From assembly GCF_038446955.1 (NCBI RefSeq), contig NZ_CP151803.1, positions 5,022,001-5,086,000 on the forward strand: 64,000 nucleotides of DNA, in the 5' to 3' direction. This stretch comes from Pedobacter sp. FW305-3-2-15-E-R2A2. GTDB lineage: Bacteria > Bacteroidota > Bacteroidia > Sphingobacteriales > Sphingobacteriaceae. This document shows, piece by piece, positions 34,924-43,267 of this stretch (its first letter is position 1; every line of letters begins with the position of its first letter). The notes beneath the pieces were generated by a model, which was not told the origin of the DNA, did not search any database, and saw only the letters and a program-made list of their open reading frames with translations. Made by a program: the position numbers and the translations under genes.

Positions 34924-36243
34924 CTATAAAGTTGACCAACCAAGATGCCATGTCGCACTAATTGCAAAAGCACCTTTGACCGCACCAACGAAGCCTAAAG
35001 CTCCATCGTTAAAGAATGGCTGCGACATACCAAATGAAGGAGCTGTCGGAGTAGTAGATTCTGTATTTCCTGTGTAAGTTCCTGTGGGCGTGATTGCAGC
35101 AACAAATCCATGAAAATCATTATTTGTCAATTTAGAAACACCAGAAGCATAGAAAGATTGGGTTCCATCATTAAATACAAAGCCTGAAGGGTAACCAGTG
35201 ATCAATGAGTTAGCCAATTCAATTTCTGCACCACGACGGTTACGTACTCCAAATTTATATCCTGCATTGGTTACCGAAGTACCGATAAGGCTGAAGTTCC
35301 TCAGCTTTGGATGCGTTTTAGGGACTAAACTGAAAGTAGCATCTTCTCCCGGAGCATTGTTATCTAATTCAATGCCATTCGAATCTGACCCGCCACTTCC
35401 GCTATGTGTAGAATTTCGGTCTGCAACAGCTACTGCAAATCTGATTGATCCATTGTATCCGTTATCAAAGTCGAAATTATCATCTTCAGCTCCTTTCGAA
35501 ATCAAGTAGTTTGCATTTACAGTTCCGCCGAAGAATTCAAAAGAGTCATCTTGTCCGTAAGCAATTTCAATATGATCTAATGTCGTTCCACTGCCGACAC
35601 CACCAAGAGTTAATCCACTTATTTCACCATTTGGGGTTGTATAATATCCAGGATACTCAATTCGCACATAGCTCAAAATTCCTGAGTTATCATTTTCTAC
35701 CTCAGTTCCTCTTGGAGCGCCAAATTCAAAATAACTATATACAGGAAGCCCCTCGATTTGTTTAGTTCCACTAACTGTGTTTACATGTGCTTTACCTAAA
35801 AGCATAACACCGCCAAAATCACCAGGATTGGGTCCAGTAGCAACGTTATTATCTAACAGATTACGACTTGTGAAAACAATTGGACTTTCAGGAGTACCAA
35901 CTGCGTTAATTTTAGCACCACGAATAACCACCAATACCCCATTAGAAACACCGGGAGTATTTGCAACTGATTTGATATAAGTCCCTGGTTGAATGGTTAA
36001 AGTAACTCCATTTGCAACTATAACTACACCGCTAAGTTCCCAAACTTTAGAATTATCCCAGGTTGTATTTGTCGTGATCACACCGCTAACCGTTTGCACG
36101 GGCAAAGCTGCAGCCGTAGCATAATCTGCTCTTACACTCCGTTTTTCAAATTTTTTATTGCTGGTATTTAAGTCTTTTTTGCAGGAAGAAGCAAATATCA
36201 GAACAGTCAAAGCCATACCTGCGAACCATACATTTTTTATCAT
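34924..36243 (-). CDS. Beta-helix lipoprotein, paralogue B
   Basis: 439 residues. The ATG at 36243 (MIKNVWFAGMALTVLIFASSC) gives exactly the same length as paralogue A; the frame continues 13 codons upstream, which I discount. Lipobox FASSC-KK. Repeating strands such as GVTLTIQPGTYIK, VIRGAKINAVGT, PIVFTSRN, GLTLGGVGSGTTLDHIEIAY and GGTVNANYLISKGAED fit a right-handed parallel beta-helix. It lies downstream of A and is highly similar along its whole length. Probably a surface lipoprotein working with the TonB receptor; ligand unknown. Confidence 0.82.
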   Translation of the reverse strand: MIKNVWFAGMALTVLIFASSCKKDLNTSNKKFEKRSVRADYATAAALPVQTVSGVITTNTTWDNSKVWELSGVVIVANGVTLTIQPGTYIKSVANTPGVSNGVLVVIRGAKINAVGTPESPIVFTSRNLLDNNVATGPNPGDFGGVMLLGKAHVNTVSGTKQIEGLPVYSYFEFGAPRGTEVENDNSGILSYVRIEYPGYYTTPNGEISGLTLGGVGSGTTLDHIEIAYGQDDSFEFFGGTVNANYLISKGAEDDNFDFDNGYNGSIRFAVAVADRNSTHSGSGGSDSNGIELDNNAPGEDATFSLVPKTHPKLRNFSLIGTSVTNAGYKFGVRNRRGAEIELANSLITGYPSGFVFNDGTQSFYASGVSKLTNNDFHGFVAAITPTGTYTGNTESTTPTAPSFGMSQPFFNDGALGFVGAVKGAFAISATWHLGWSTL

Positions 36244-36296
36244 AATGTGATTATTCTTATTGGAGCTTGTAAGTTTCTTCATCTATATTTTATTTA

Positions 36297-36331
36297 AAAA
36301 TGAATTGCAGCAATATGCTGCAATTCATTTT
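36297..36331 (-). terminator. Strong 16-bp hairpin between the two beta-helix genes
   Basis: AAAATGAATTGCAGCA (36297-36312) and TGCTGCAATTCATTTT (36316-36331) pair perfectly around a 3-nt loop. On the minus strand it is followed by TTTAAAT. It may end or reduce transcription after paralogue A, or protect the A mRNA 3' end. Confidence 0.7.
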
Positions 36332-36347
36332 AACTAATTTTATTCGC

Positions 36348-37667
36348 TTACAAAGTTGACCAACCTTGAGCCCATGTAGTGCTAACGGCAAACGCACCGT
36401 TAGATGCACCAACAAAGCTTAAAGCTCCATTGTTAAAGAACGGCTGTGTCATACCGTATGAAGGGGCAGTTGCAGCAGTCGAAATAGTATTTCCAGTATA
36501 AGTTCCTGCAGGAGTGATTGCAGCAGTAAATCCGTGGAAATCATTGCTTGTTAATTTAGAAACAGCAGAAGCGTAGAAAGATTCAGTACCATCATTGAAA
36601 ACAAAACCTGAAGGGTAACCAGCAACGATTGAGTTAGACAATTCGATCTCAGCACCACGACGGTTACGTACACCAAATTTATATCCAGTGTTAACAGCTG
36701 AAGTACCGATAATGCTGAAGTTTCTTAATTTAGGGTGAGTTTTAGGCAATAAGCTGAAAGTAGCATCTTCTGCAGGAGCGTTGTTATCTGACTCGATACC
36801 ATTTGAATCTGATGCACCACCGCTTTGGCTATGTGTAGAATTTTTATCTGCAATAGCTACTGCATATCTGATAGATCCATTGTATCCGTTATCGAAGTCA
36901 AAGTTATCATCATCAGCTGCTTTTGAAACCAGGTAAGTTGCGTTTACAGTTCCACCGAAGAACTCGAATGAATCATCTTTTCCATAATTCACTTCGATAT
37001 GGTCTAAAGTAGTAAGGTTACCAACACCACCAAGTGTTAATCCGTTTACTTCATTATCAGTGCTTAAGTTAAAACCAGCATACTCAATACGTACATAGCT
37101 TAAAGTTCCTGAGTTGTCATTTTCAACTTCAGTTCCTCTTAATGAACCGAAAGTATAAGTACCATTTGCAGGTAAACCTTCGATTTCTTTAGTTCCGGTA
37201 GTTGTATTTACGTGTGCTTTACCTAAAAGGATCACACCACCAAAATCACCAGGAGCAGGTGCAGTAGCAGCGTTATTATCTAACAAGGCACGGCTAGTGA
37301 AGATAATTGGGCTTTGTGCAGTACCAATTGCATTGATTTTAGCACCACGAACAGCAACTAATACTCCGTTAGGAACACCAACAGTGTTTGCAGTTGATTT
37401 AATATAAGTTCCAGCCTGAATGGTCAAAGTAACACCATTTGCAACTGTAACTACGCCACTAAGCTCCCAAACTTTAGAATTATCCCAGGTAGTGTTTGTA
37501 GAAATTACACCGCTTACAGTTTGAACAGGCAAAGCAGCTGCTGAAGCATAGCTCGCTACAGTACCACGTTTCTCAAATCCGTTATCACTAGTGTTTGAAT
37601 CTTTTTTGCAAGAAGAAGCGAATGTTAGGGCAGCTAAAGCTAAGCCAGTTAATAATACATTTTTCAT
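36348..37667 (-). CDS. Beta-helix lipoprotein, paralogue A
   Basis: 439 residues. Lipobox TFASSC-KK after MKNVLLTGLALAAL. Same beta-helix strand pattern as B: GVTLTIQAGTYIK, AVRGAKINAIGT, PIIFTSRA, GLTLGGVGNLTTLDHIEVNYGKDDSFEFFGG. C-terminus TWAQGWSTL versus TWHLGWSTL in B. First lipoprotein gene after the TonB receptor, 343 nt downstream. Similar paired receptor/lipoprotein sets occur in Bacteroidota; no substrate can be read from the sequence. Confidence 0.82.
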   Translation of the reverse strand: MKNVLLTGLALAALTFASSCKKDSNTSDNGFEKRGTVASYASAAALPVQTVSGVISTNTTWDNSKVWELSGVVTVANGVTLTIQAGTYIKSTANTVGVPNGVLVAVRGAKINAIGTAQSPIIFTSRALLDNNAATAPAPGDFGGVILLGKAHVNTTTGTKEIEGLPANGTYTFGSLRGTEVENDNSGTLSYVRIEYAGFNLSTDNEVNGLTLGGVGNLTTLDHIEVNYGKDDSFEFFGGTVNATYLVSKAADDDNFDFDNGYNGSIRYAVAIADKNSTHSQSGGASDSNGIESDNNAPAEDATFSLLPKTHPKLRNFSIIGTSAVNTGYKFGVRNRRGAEIELSNSIVAGYPSGFVFNDGTESFYASAVSKLTSNDFHGFTAAITPAGTYTGNTISTAATAPSYGMTQPFFNNGALSFVGASNGAFAVSTTWAQGWSTL

Positions 37668-38010
37668 AATATTACAATTGTCGTTATTGGTTCTTGGATG
37701 ATTTTTAATTTTTATATTGTTTTTTAAACACGAATGTTACCATTGTATGTTTTTTTTATTAAATTGCAGTCGTATTGAAGCTGACTAAAGCTTTAAGCTT
37801 ATGGCCCTTGGCTGATAAGCTTACCAAATTGACATATTTAAATTATTTGCAGTCTTGTACTGTTTCATACTGATGCGCCATTAGGGGTTGCACAGGCTTT
37901 TTATCTGGCAGGGTTCTCAACAACCCTGCTTTTTTTTTTAACCTTTATTTTCAGCTGAAAAGACCATTATTTTTCTCCTTTCTTCGTTTAGGGGATGAAA
38001 CTTCTGTTAA
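37668..38010. other. 343-nt intergenic region between receptor and lipoprotein genes
   Basis: No ORF is convincing here. It contains AAGCTTAT (37795-37802) and ATAAGCTT (37815-37822), an 8-bp inverted repeat; an A/T-rich leader for the lipoprotein gene (37668-37760); and a plus-strand hairpin/T-tract at 37908-37933. The last is against the direction of all flanking genes. Confidence 0.6.
37908..37933 (+). terminator. Plus-strand intrinsic terminator opposite the flanking genes
   Basis: GCAGGGTT and AACCCTGC pair around CTCAAC and are followed by T10. All genes within 4 kb on either side are on the minus strand, so this would end an antisense or small RNA transcribed on the plus strand. Confidence 0.6.
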
Positions 38011-41000
38011 TTAAAAACTATAATTTAGTTGCAAACCAAATGACCGTCCGAAATAAGTTCGTTGTGTAATTAATTCTCCCGACTCATAGTTATCGGATTT
38101 TCCTGGCGTATAACCCGGCGTTTTTGCTGCATTTGGATCGGCTGCATTCTTATAAAATGTAGAAGCTTTATCAAATAAATTGGCAGCATTAAATTTCAGC
38201 TGCATTTTATTCTTAAGCAGTTTATAACTTAACTGGACATCGACCATACTTCTTGGCATTTCGTAATCAATCGATGCGGCACCTTTACTGACGATATTCG
38301 TTTTTCTTCCGCTTTTGTTATACATCAGATTGACACCGAAACGATTTCCCTGATACTGAAGGCCGAGATTGATTAAATACGGACTCTGACCATACATTGG
38401 CCGATTTAATTTTTCCAGCGTATAAGTCACTTCATTGGTAACAGGATCAAGAAATCCACTTCTCCCCTGAACTCTTGATTTTTGTAAAGTCAGGTTACCA
38501 TATAGTGTGAAATTCTGAAGCCACTCCCCTTTATTAAAGAAGTCAAGCTTCTTACGGAATTCCAATTCAAGCCCATATACTTTTGCATAATCGGAATTTG
38601 ACAACAGGTAATAGGTATTTGCGCCTTCTGTCTGGCTCAATTCCACAGGTTTATCAAAGTACTTATAAAATCCACCTATAGAAAACACTTCACCCAATCC
38701 AGGAAACCACTCGCCACGAAGGTCATAGCTGCTAATCTTTGTGCTTGTGATACCACCGTTGGTTAAATCTCCGTCCAATTCCGGGACATATCTGAAAAAC
38801 TGACTGTTATCCAGTAATTCCGGACGTACTGCAGTAACAGACCAGGCTCCTCTTATGTTAATTTCAGGATTCAGGCTATACGTAAGGTTTGCAGAAGGCA
38901 ACCACCTCCATGCAGGATCATGTTGTTGTGTATAAGATACCCGGGAACCACCATTAGAAGGGTTTTTAATAGAAGTATATTTATAATACTCGCCACGAAC
39001 TCCCCAAATGAACCTCCATTGTTCTGCCAACCGGTTGTCAAACATTAAATAACCCGCGTCAATATTACTTTTGCCTGAAAACCTGTCCATAAAGTTTATT
39101 TTGTACATATAGCCCGTAGAGCCTACATTTTCAGGTTTCTGCATTTCCGAAACGGGAATGTATTTTAAAGCAGGATCCAGTTTACCCGGATTAACGGTCA
39201 GCGGTACGATGACCCAATCAAAACCACCATTCTTACGGTTTCCATAGTATCCTATTTTGACGGTGTTACGTAAAGGCCCTATGTTAAAAGGCATCGTTCC
39301 AGCTATATTCCAGGTATAATGTTTTTCGTCATTTTTATAATACTGACGGGACATCGGTGACGTTTTTGGCTCAGAAAAGCTACCTGGAGTATAGAAATAA
39401 AGATACTGTCCTTCAATCAACTGAGGTCGTTGTTCTGCAGTGATCAGGTCTTTTTCCTCTCTGATCACGGCCGTTCTGGCGGCATCCCATTCCAGTTTTA
39501 TTTTACCAAGCTGATGCAGTCCTGTTACTTTATTCTGAAGTAAACCTGTAAATGTCGGATCGTCATTTTCCTTGATATAAGCTGGTATTTTACCCACGTC
39601 TTCTGCAGGAAGGTCAGCATCATATCCATAAGTTCTGGTTAATTTATTACTGAACATTCTGGTATAGGTATTTCTTAAACTAAAACGATGAACACCTAAC
39701 TGTAAACCGACATTTAACAGTGCGCCCCATGTCGTATTGTAACTGTACCTGTCACCATAATTATTGGTCCCCAGGTTCCAACTTCCACGTCGGAAATTAT
39801 CATAGTTCTCTATGCTTTGACCATTTCTATAAGTTAAAGCTCCTGTAAAACCCAGTTTAGCACCTTTAGCGGTATCTAGATTAAACCGTTGTCCTATCGT
39901 AAACTGGTAATTTTGATTTACAGGTGCCCTATTCTTATAAAGTGTGAAATTATCGTTTGTAAATCGTTTACTCTGGTCATCTCCCATTTTCTGAAGCTCA
40001 GCCGGCGTTAACGATTGGTTTACGTTGGCATCTGTAGGACGTAAGTTATCAGGAGCACTTCGCCTGCCGTCGTCGAAACCTAAATAATCATATTTACCTC
40101 GTTTATGGCTATAAAAAGTTTTACCCGTTGTTCGATCATTAAACGAACTCCCCATCGCGAAAGTCATAAAATTTTCCTCAGGCATGTCCTTTGTATTGAC
40201 CTGAATCAATCCTCCACCAAAGCTGGTATTCATGTCCGGAGTAACCGTTTTACTAACCACCACATTGTCCACCAATCCGGAAGGAATTAAATCAAAAGAG
40301 AAGTTGCGGCTTTGTGCTTCTGTGCTTGGCAAAGGCGTTCCATCCAGCAAGGCTGCATTGTAACGTTCTCCGATACCACGAACAATAACAAATTTGTTAT
40401 CGGCAGTACTCACCCCACTGATCCGTTTTAAACTCTCGCCAATATTCCGGTCTGGCGTACGGCCGATTTGTTCCGCGCTGATCCCATTGCTCATCTCCGC
40501 AGCATTCTTCTGGCGTGCCAGCAATCCTTCCGCAGAGGTCTTCTTGTAACCACCGGTGATCACTACCCCGGCTAAGGTTTCCGAAGCAGGTTTCATACTC
40601 ACATTTAAAGGCGTATTTTCTCCTGATTTAACGATCACATCCGTGACTCTTCTTGTCTGATAGCTCACGTAACGTATTTCCACCGTATAAGTTCCCGGAT
40701 CCGCATTAATGTTAAATGATCCATCTACTGAGGTGCTCGCCGTACGGTTCAGTTCCACAATCTTAATTCCTGCACCGGGTAATGGTTCTCCTTTTTCGTC
40801 CAGAATCTTCCCACTGATCCTACCCGCTTTTACCGGATCCGGAAGCTTATATAAAAGGATGGTTTTAGCATCATTAACCTTATAAGCAACACCGGTTCCT
40901 TCCAGCATTTTTTTGAGCACCTGTACAACAGGCATATCTTTTACATCGATACTGATGTGGCGTTCTGTTTTAAAAATAGCCGGGTTATAATTAATGACAC

Positions 41001-41211
41001 AGCCCGCTTTATCTTCCACCGCACTAAGCCCTTTAACCAGGTTCACATTTGACAACTTTAAGCTAATTCTGTTTTCGGCGCTGTTCTGTGCTTTGGTATT
41101 TCCAGAAACACTGCATACGCCGCATGCAGATAGCAAGGCAGTCATCAGAAGGGATTGGAATTTTATTTTATTAAAGTATTTTATTATTAAAAAGTATAGC
41201 GTTATATTCAT
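38011..41211 (-). CDS. TonB-dependent receptor with N-terminal STN signalling domain
   Basis: 1066 residues. Signal peptide (about 1-41), STN domain (48-122, LKLSNVNLVKGLSAVEDKAG ... TILLYK) that in FecA-type systems contacts FecR, carboxypeptidase-regulatory-like beta-sandwich (130-210), plug (about 225-345, with FVIVRGIGERYNAALLDGTPLPS and the KTVTPDMNTSFGGGLIQV segment) and a 22-strand outer-membrane barrel ending GRSFGLQLNYSF. It imports a ligand with TonB energy and signals inward. No SusD gene follows; two beta-helix lipoproteins do. Ligand unknown. Confidence 0.93.
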   Translation of the reverse strand: MNITLYFLIIKYFNKIKFQSLLMTALLSACGVCSVSGNTKAQNSAENRISLKLSNVNLVKGLSAVEDKAGCVINYNPAIFKTERHISIDVKDMPVVQVLKKMLEGTGVAYKVNDAKTILLYKLPDPVKAGRISGKILDEKGEPLPGAGIKIVELNRTASTSVDGSFNINADPGTYTVEIRYVSYQTRRVTDVIVKSGENTPLNVSMKPASETLAGVVITGGYKKTSAEGLLARQKNAAEMSNGISAEQIGRTPDRNIGESLKRISGVSTADNKFVIVRGIGERYNAALLDGTPLPSTEAQSRNFSFDLIPSGLVDNVVVSKTVTPDMNTSFGGGLIQVNTKDMPEENFMTFAMGSSFNDRTTGKTFYSHKRGKYDYLGFDDGRRSAPDNLRPTDANVNQSLTPAELQKMGDDQSKRFTNDNFTLYKNRAPVNQNYQFTIGQRFNLDTAKGAKLGFTGALTYRNGQSIENYDNFRRGSWNLGTNNYGDRYSYNTTWGALLNVGLQLGVHRFSLRNTYTRMFSNKLTRTYGYDADLPAEDVGKIPAYIKENDDPTFTGLLQNKVTGLHQLGKIKLEWDAARTAVIREEKDLITAEQRPQLIEGQYLYFYTPGSFSEPKTSPMSRQYYKNDEKHYTWNIAGTMPFNIGPLRNTVKIGYYGNRKNGGFDWVIVPLTVNPGKLDPALKYIPVSEMQKPENVGSTGYMYKINFMDRFSGKSNIDAGYLMFDNRLAEQWRFIWGVRGEYYKYTSIKNPSNGGSRVSYTQQHDPAWRWLPSANLTYSLNPEINIRGAWSVTAVRPELLDNSQFFRYVPELDGDLTNGGITSTKISSYDLRGEWFPGLGEVFSIGGFYKYFDKPVELSQTEGANTYYLLSNSDYAKVYGLELEFRKKLDFFNKGEWLQNFTLYGNLTLQKSRVQGRSGFLDPVTNEVTYTLEKLNRPMYGQSPYLINLGLQYQGNRFGVNLMYNKSGRKTNIVSKGAASIDYEMPRSMVDVQLSYKLLKNKMQLKFNAANLFDKASTFYKNAADPNAAKTPGYTPGKSDNYESGELITQRTYFGRSFGLQLNYSF

Positions 41212-41253
41212 TGAAAGTTTTTTAATTATCGAGAGTTACGAAACATTTTAAGG

Positions 41254-41285
41254 ACCGTCCTGTTACAGCAGGGCGGTTTGTTTTT
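41254..41285 (+). terminator. Plus-strand terminator between FecR and receptor genes
   Basis: ACCGTCCTG (41254-41262) pairs with CAGGGCGGT (41269-41277) with one mismatch, loop TTACAG, then TTTGTTTTTG. It faces against the minus-strand genes on both sides, so it would end an antisense RNA covering the receptor start. Confidence 0.55.
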
Positions 41286-41344
41286 GTAATTATATTTTTC
41301 ATAGCGTAGCCAATAGGGATGTGGCGGTTTTTATAAAAACTTAG

Positions 41345-42385
41345 CTAATCATTGACTTCCTCCCCCCATAAAGTAATTATTGTTTTAGGTGCATTAAATT
41401 CAAAATGGATGTTGCCACTACTCATCGTATGTAGCTGTTCCAGAATCTGTTTAATATTCTTGTTATGGAAAGTTGCATTGAAGCGGTACTTCAACATCTT
41501 TTCATTTTTCACTTTAAAACTTACATTGTAGCTTCTCTCCAGACGAATCAGCATCAGGCTTAACAATTCATTCTTAAAGACGAACCTGTTTTCTGTCCAG
41601 CTGTTAAAGTCCTCCGCTTTTGCGTCATTAACCGCATAGCTGGAATCTCTAAATTTGTAGACCAGATTTTTGCCCGGAGTAAGAAAAGAAAGGTGTTTCA
41701 ATTTACCTTCATTCGAAGAGGAGACTCCAACCTTACCCGTACGTACCGAGACGCTGAAATGCTGACTTCCAGGATAAGCATCAATATTGAACGACGTTCC
41801 TAATACCCTGGTTTGTAAATTTCCACTATGCACAATAAACGGGCGGCTCGCATCTGATTTCACTTCAAAGAAAGCCTCACCTTCCAGGTGGATTTCTCTG
41901 TTTTTACCTTTCTCAAAGTGTTGAGGAAAACTCAGCTTACTTACTGCATTCAAATAGACTACTGAGCTATCCGGAAGCAAGAGTTTAACCCTTTCTCCCC
42001 GCTTCGTGATTTTAGTCATCAAAGCAATCTGCTGATTTCCTTCTTTTGTTTCGGTCTTCACCGAATACCAGCCTAGTGCAGCAGCACAAACCAGAATGAA
42101 GGAAGCGGCATATTTTAACCAGGAAGAGTTTGCTTTTTTACGGAGGTCTTCTTCTTCCCCTATTTTTGTCCAGACCGATTGCAGTTCCACCTGTGCGGCT
42201 AAAGAATCATCTCTCCAACTGTTGTCCTCATTCCATAGTGCTGCAGTTGTCTCCTCAAAAGATTCATTCATTTCTTCCTGCCCTCCGATATGGGAAAACA
42301 ATTCTTCTTCCTGCTCGGGAGTCGTATTCCCTTCAAGATAAAGTCTAAATAATTTCTTTGTTTCTTCGTTAGTATTCACTTTCAT
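41345..42385 (-). CDS. FecR-type anti-sigma factor
   Basis: 346 residues. A cytosolic N-terminal domain (1-85) binds the sigma factor, one membrane helix lies at about 89-107 (WLKYAASFILVCAAALGWY), then the periplasmic FecR domain (about 120-220, GERVKLLLPDSSVVYLNAVSKLSFP, EGEAFFEV, VLGTSFNIDAYP) and a C-terminal DUF4974-like domain. It should receive the signal from the STN domain of the receptor and release the sigma factor encoded upstream. Confidence 0.93.
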   Translation of the reverse strand: MKVNTNEETKKLFRLYLEGNTTPEQEEELFSHIGGQEEMNESFEETTAALWNEDNSWRDDSLAAQVELQSVWTKIGEEEDLRKKANSSWLKYAASFILVCAAALGWYSVKTETKEGNQQIALMTKITKRGERVKLLLPDSSVVYLNAVSKLSFPQHFEKGKNREIHLEGEAFFEVKSDASRPFIVHSGNLQTRVLGTSFNIDAYPGSQHFSVSVRTGKVGVSSSNEGKLKHLSFLTPGKNLVYKFRDSSYAVNDAKAEDFNSWTENRFVFKNELLSLMLIRLERSYNVSFKVKNEKMLKYRFNATFHNKNIKQILEQLHTMSSGNIHFEFNAPKTIITLWGEEVND

Positions 42386-42503
42386 TACTTTAAGACGGCC
42401 AAACTTCTGCCTGTCTATAAGTATATATCCCGCTAAAGGATCAGATGTCTAGTCGGAAATGAAATAAATTTTAAATAAATCACAACACACTGATAATCAA
42501 CAT

Positions 42504-42539
42504 AAAAAAAAACAGCCCCAGCGAATTTCACTGAGGCTG
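42504..42539 (-). terminator. Intrinsic terminator of the sigma factor gene
   Basis: On the minus strand CAGCCTCAG and CTGGGGCTG pair imperfectly and are followed by T9. It lies between the sigma and FecR genes, so the sigma mRNA can end before FecR. Confidence 0.7.
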
Positions 42540-42560
42540 CTCTTAAAGAGAGTAGATGAA

Positions 42561-43154
42561 TTAAAAGACCGAGAGTATCATACACCACAACAATACCGTT
42601 TCCGGCGTATGGATTCTGAAATATTGCCTGATATGGCTTAAAGATTTGGCCATGTGGCTATGGACTGTATTTTTGGAAATGTTCAACTGATTGGAGATAT
42701 GTTCGTACGTAGCCCCTTCTTCACGGCTCAGCTTAAACACCTTTTTACTTTGTGGCGGCAAACTATTGATGGCCCTTTCTGCTAAATTCCGGTAGTCCTT
42801 TAAATCCATGAAACTGGCCACAGGATCATAAACCTGTTCTATTTTCAATTGTTCATTCTGATAAGCATTCACTTTCGCTTTTCGCTGAAATTCTTTGAAT
42901 ACCAGATTTCTGGTGATGGTCAATAGAAACGCGTCAAAATCTTTAGAAGTATCTATGGTATGTTTATATTTCCAAAGGCGTACGAAGACCAGTTGCGTCA
43001 GTTCTGTCGCAGATTCAGAACACCTCACAAAGCGATAAGCAAACTGGTGTACCTTTCCCTTATAACGATAATACAACTCATTAAAGGCTGCGGTATCACC
43101 TTCACGAAGCAAAACAACTAATTTCTCAAGCAAGGATTTGTCTAACTGTTTCAA
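42561..43154 (-). CDS. ECF sigma factor of the FecI type
   Basis: 197 residues. Region 2 (DTAAFNELYYRYKGKVHQFAYRFV, LTQLVFVRLWKYK, DAFLLTITRNLVFKEFQRK) and region 4 (NSLPPQSKKVFKLSREEGATYEHISNQLNISKNTVHSHMAKSL). The start is a TTG at 43154; no in-frame ATG is nearby. It should direct transcription of the receptor locus when released from FecR. AAATAGGG/CCCTATTT (43158-43165, 43204-43211) flank the leader and could fold. Confidence 0.92.
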   Translation of the reverse strand: MKQLDKSLLEKLVVLLREGDTAAFNELYYRYKGKVHQFAYRFVRCSESATELTQLVFVRLWKYKHTIDTSKDFDAFLLTITRNLVFKEFQRKAKVNAYQNEQLKIEQVYDPVASFMDLKDYRNLAERAINSLPPQSKKVFKLSREEGATYEHISNQLNISKNTVHSHMAKSLSHIRQYFRIHTPETVLLWCMILSVF

Positions 43155-43267
43155 GATAAATAGGGATAAGATTCTTCAGTTTTTATACTCCCGAAATTAC
43201 CTTCCCTATTTTAACTTAGTATTAAGCCTAAATCAAATGTGTTAACATTCTTTTTCTTCTTTATCTG

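Noticed and set aside
38011..41211. Reading the receptor as a SusC of a polysaccharide utilisation locus
   Set aside because: No SusD follows and no glycan enzymes are in the cluster; plug motifs resemble other TonB receptors.
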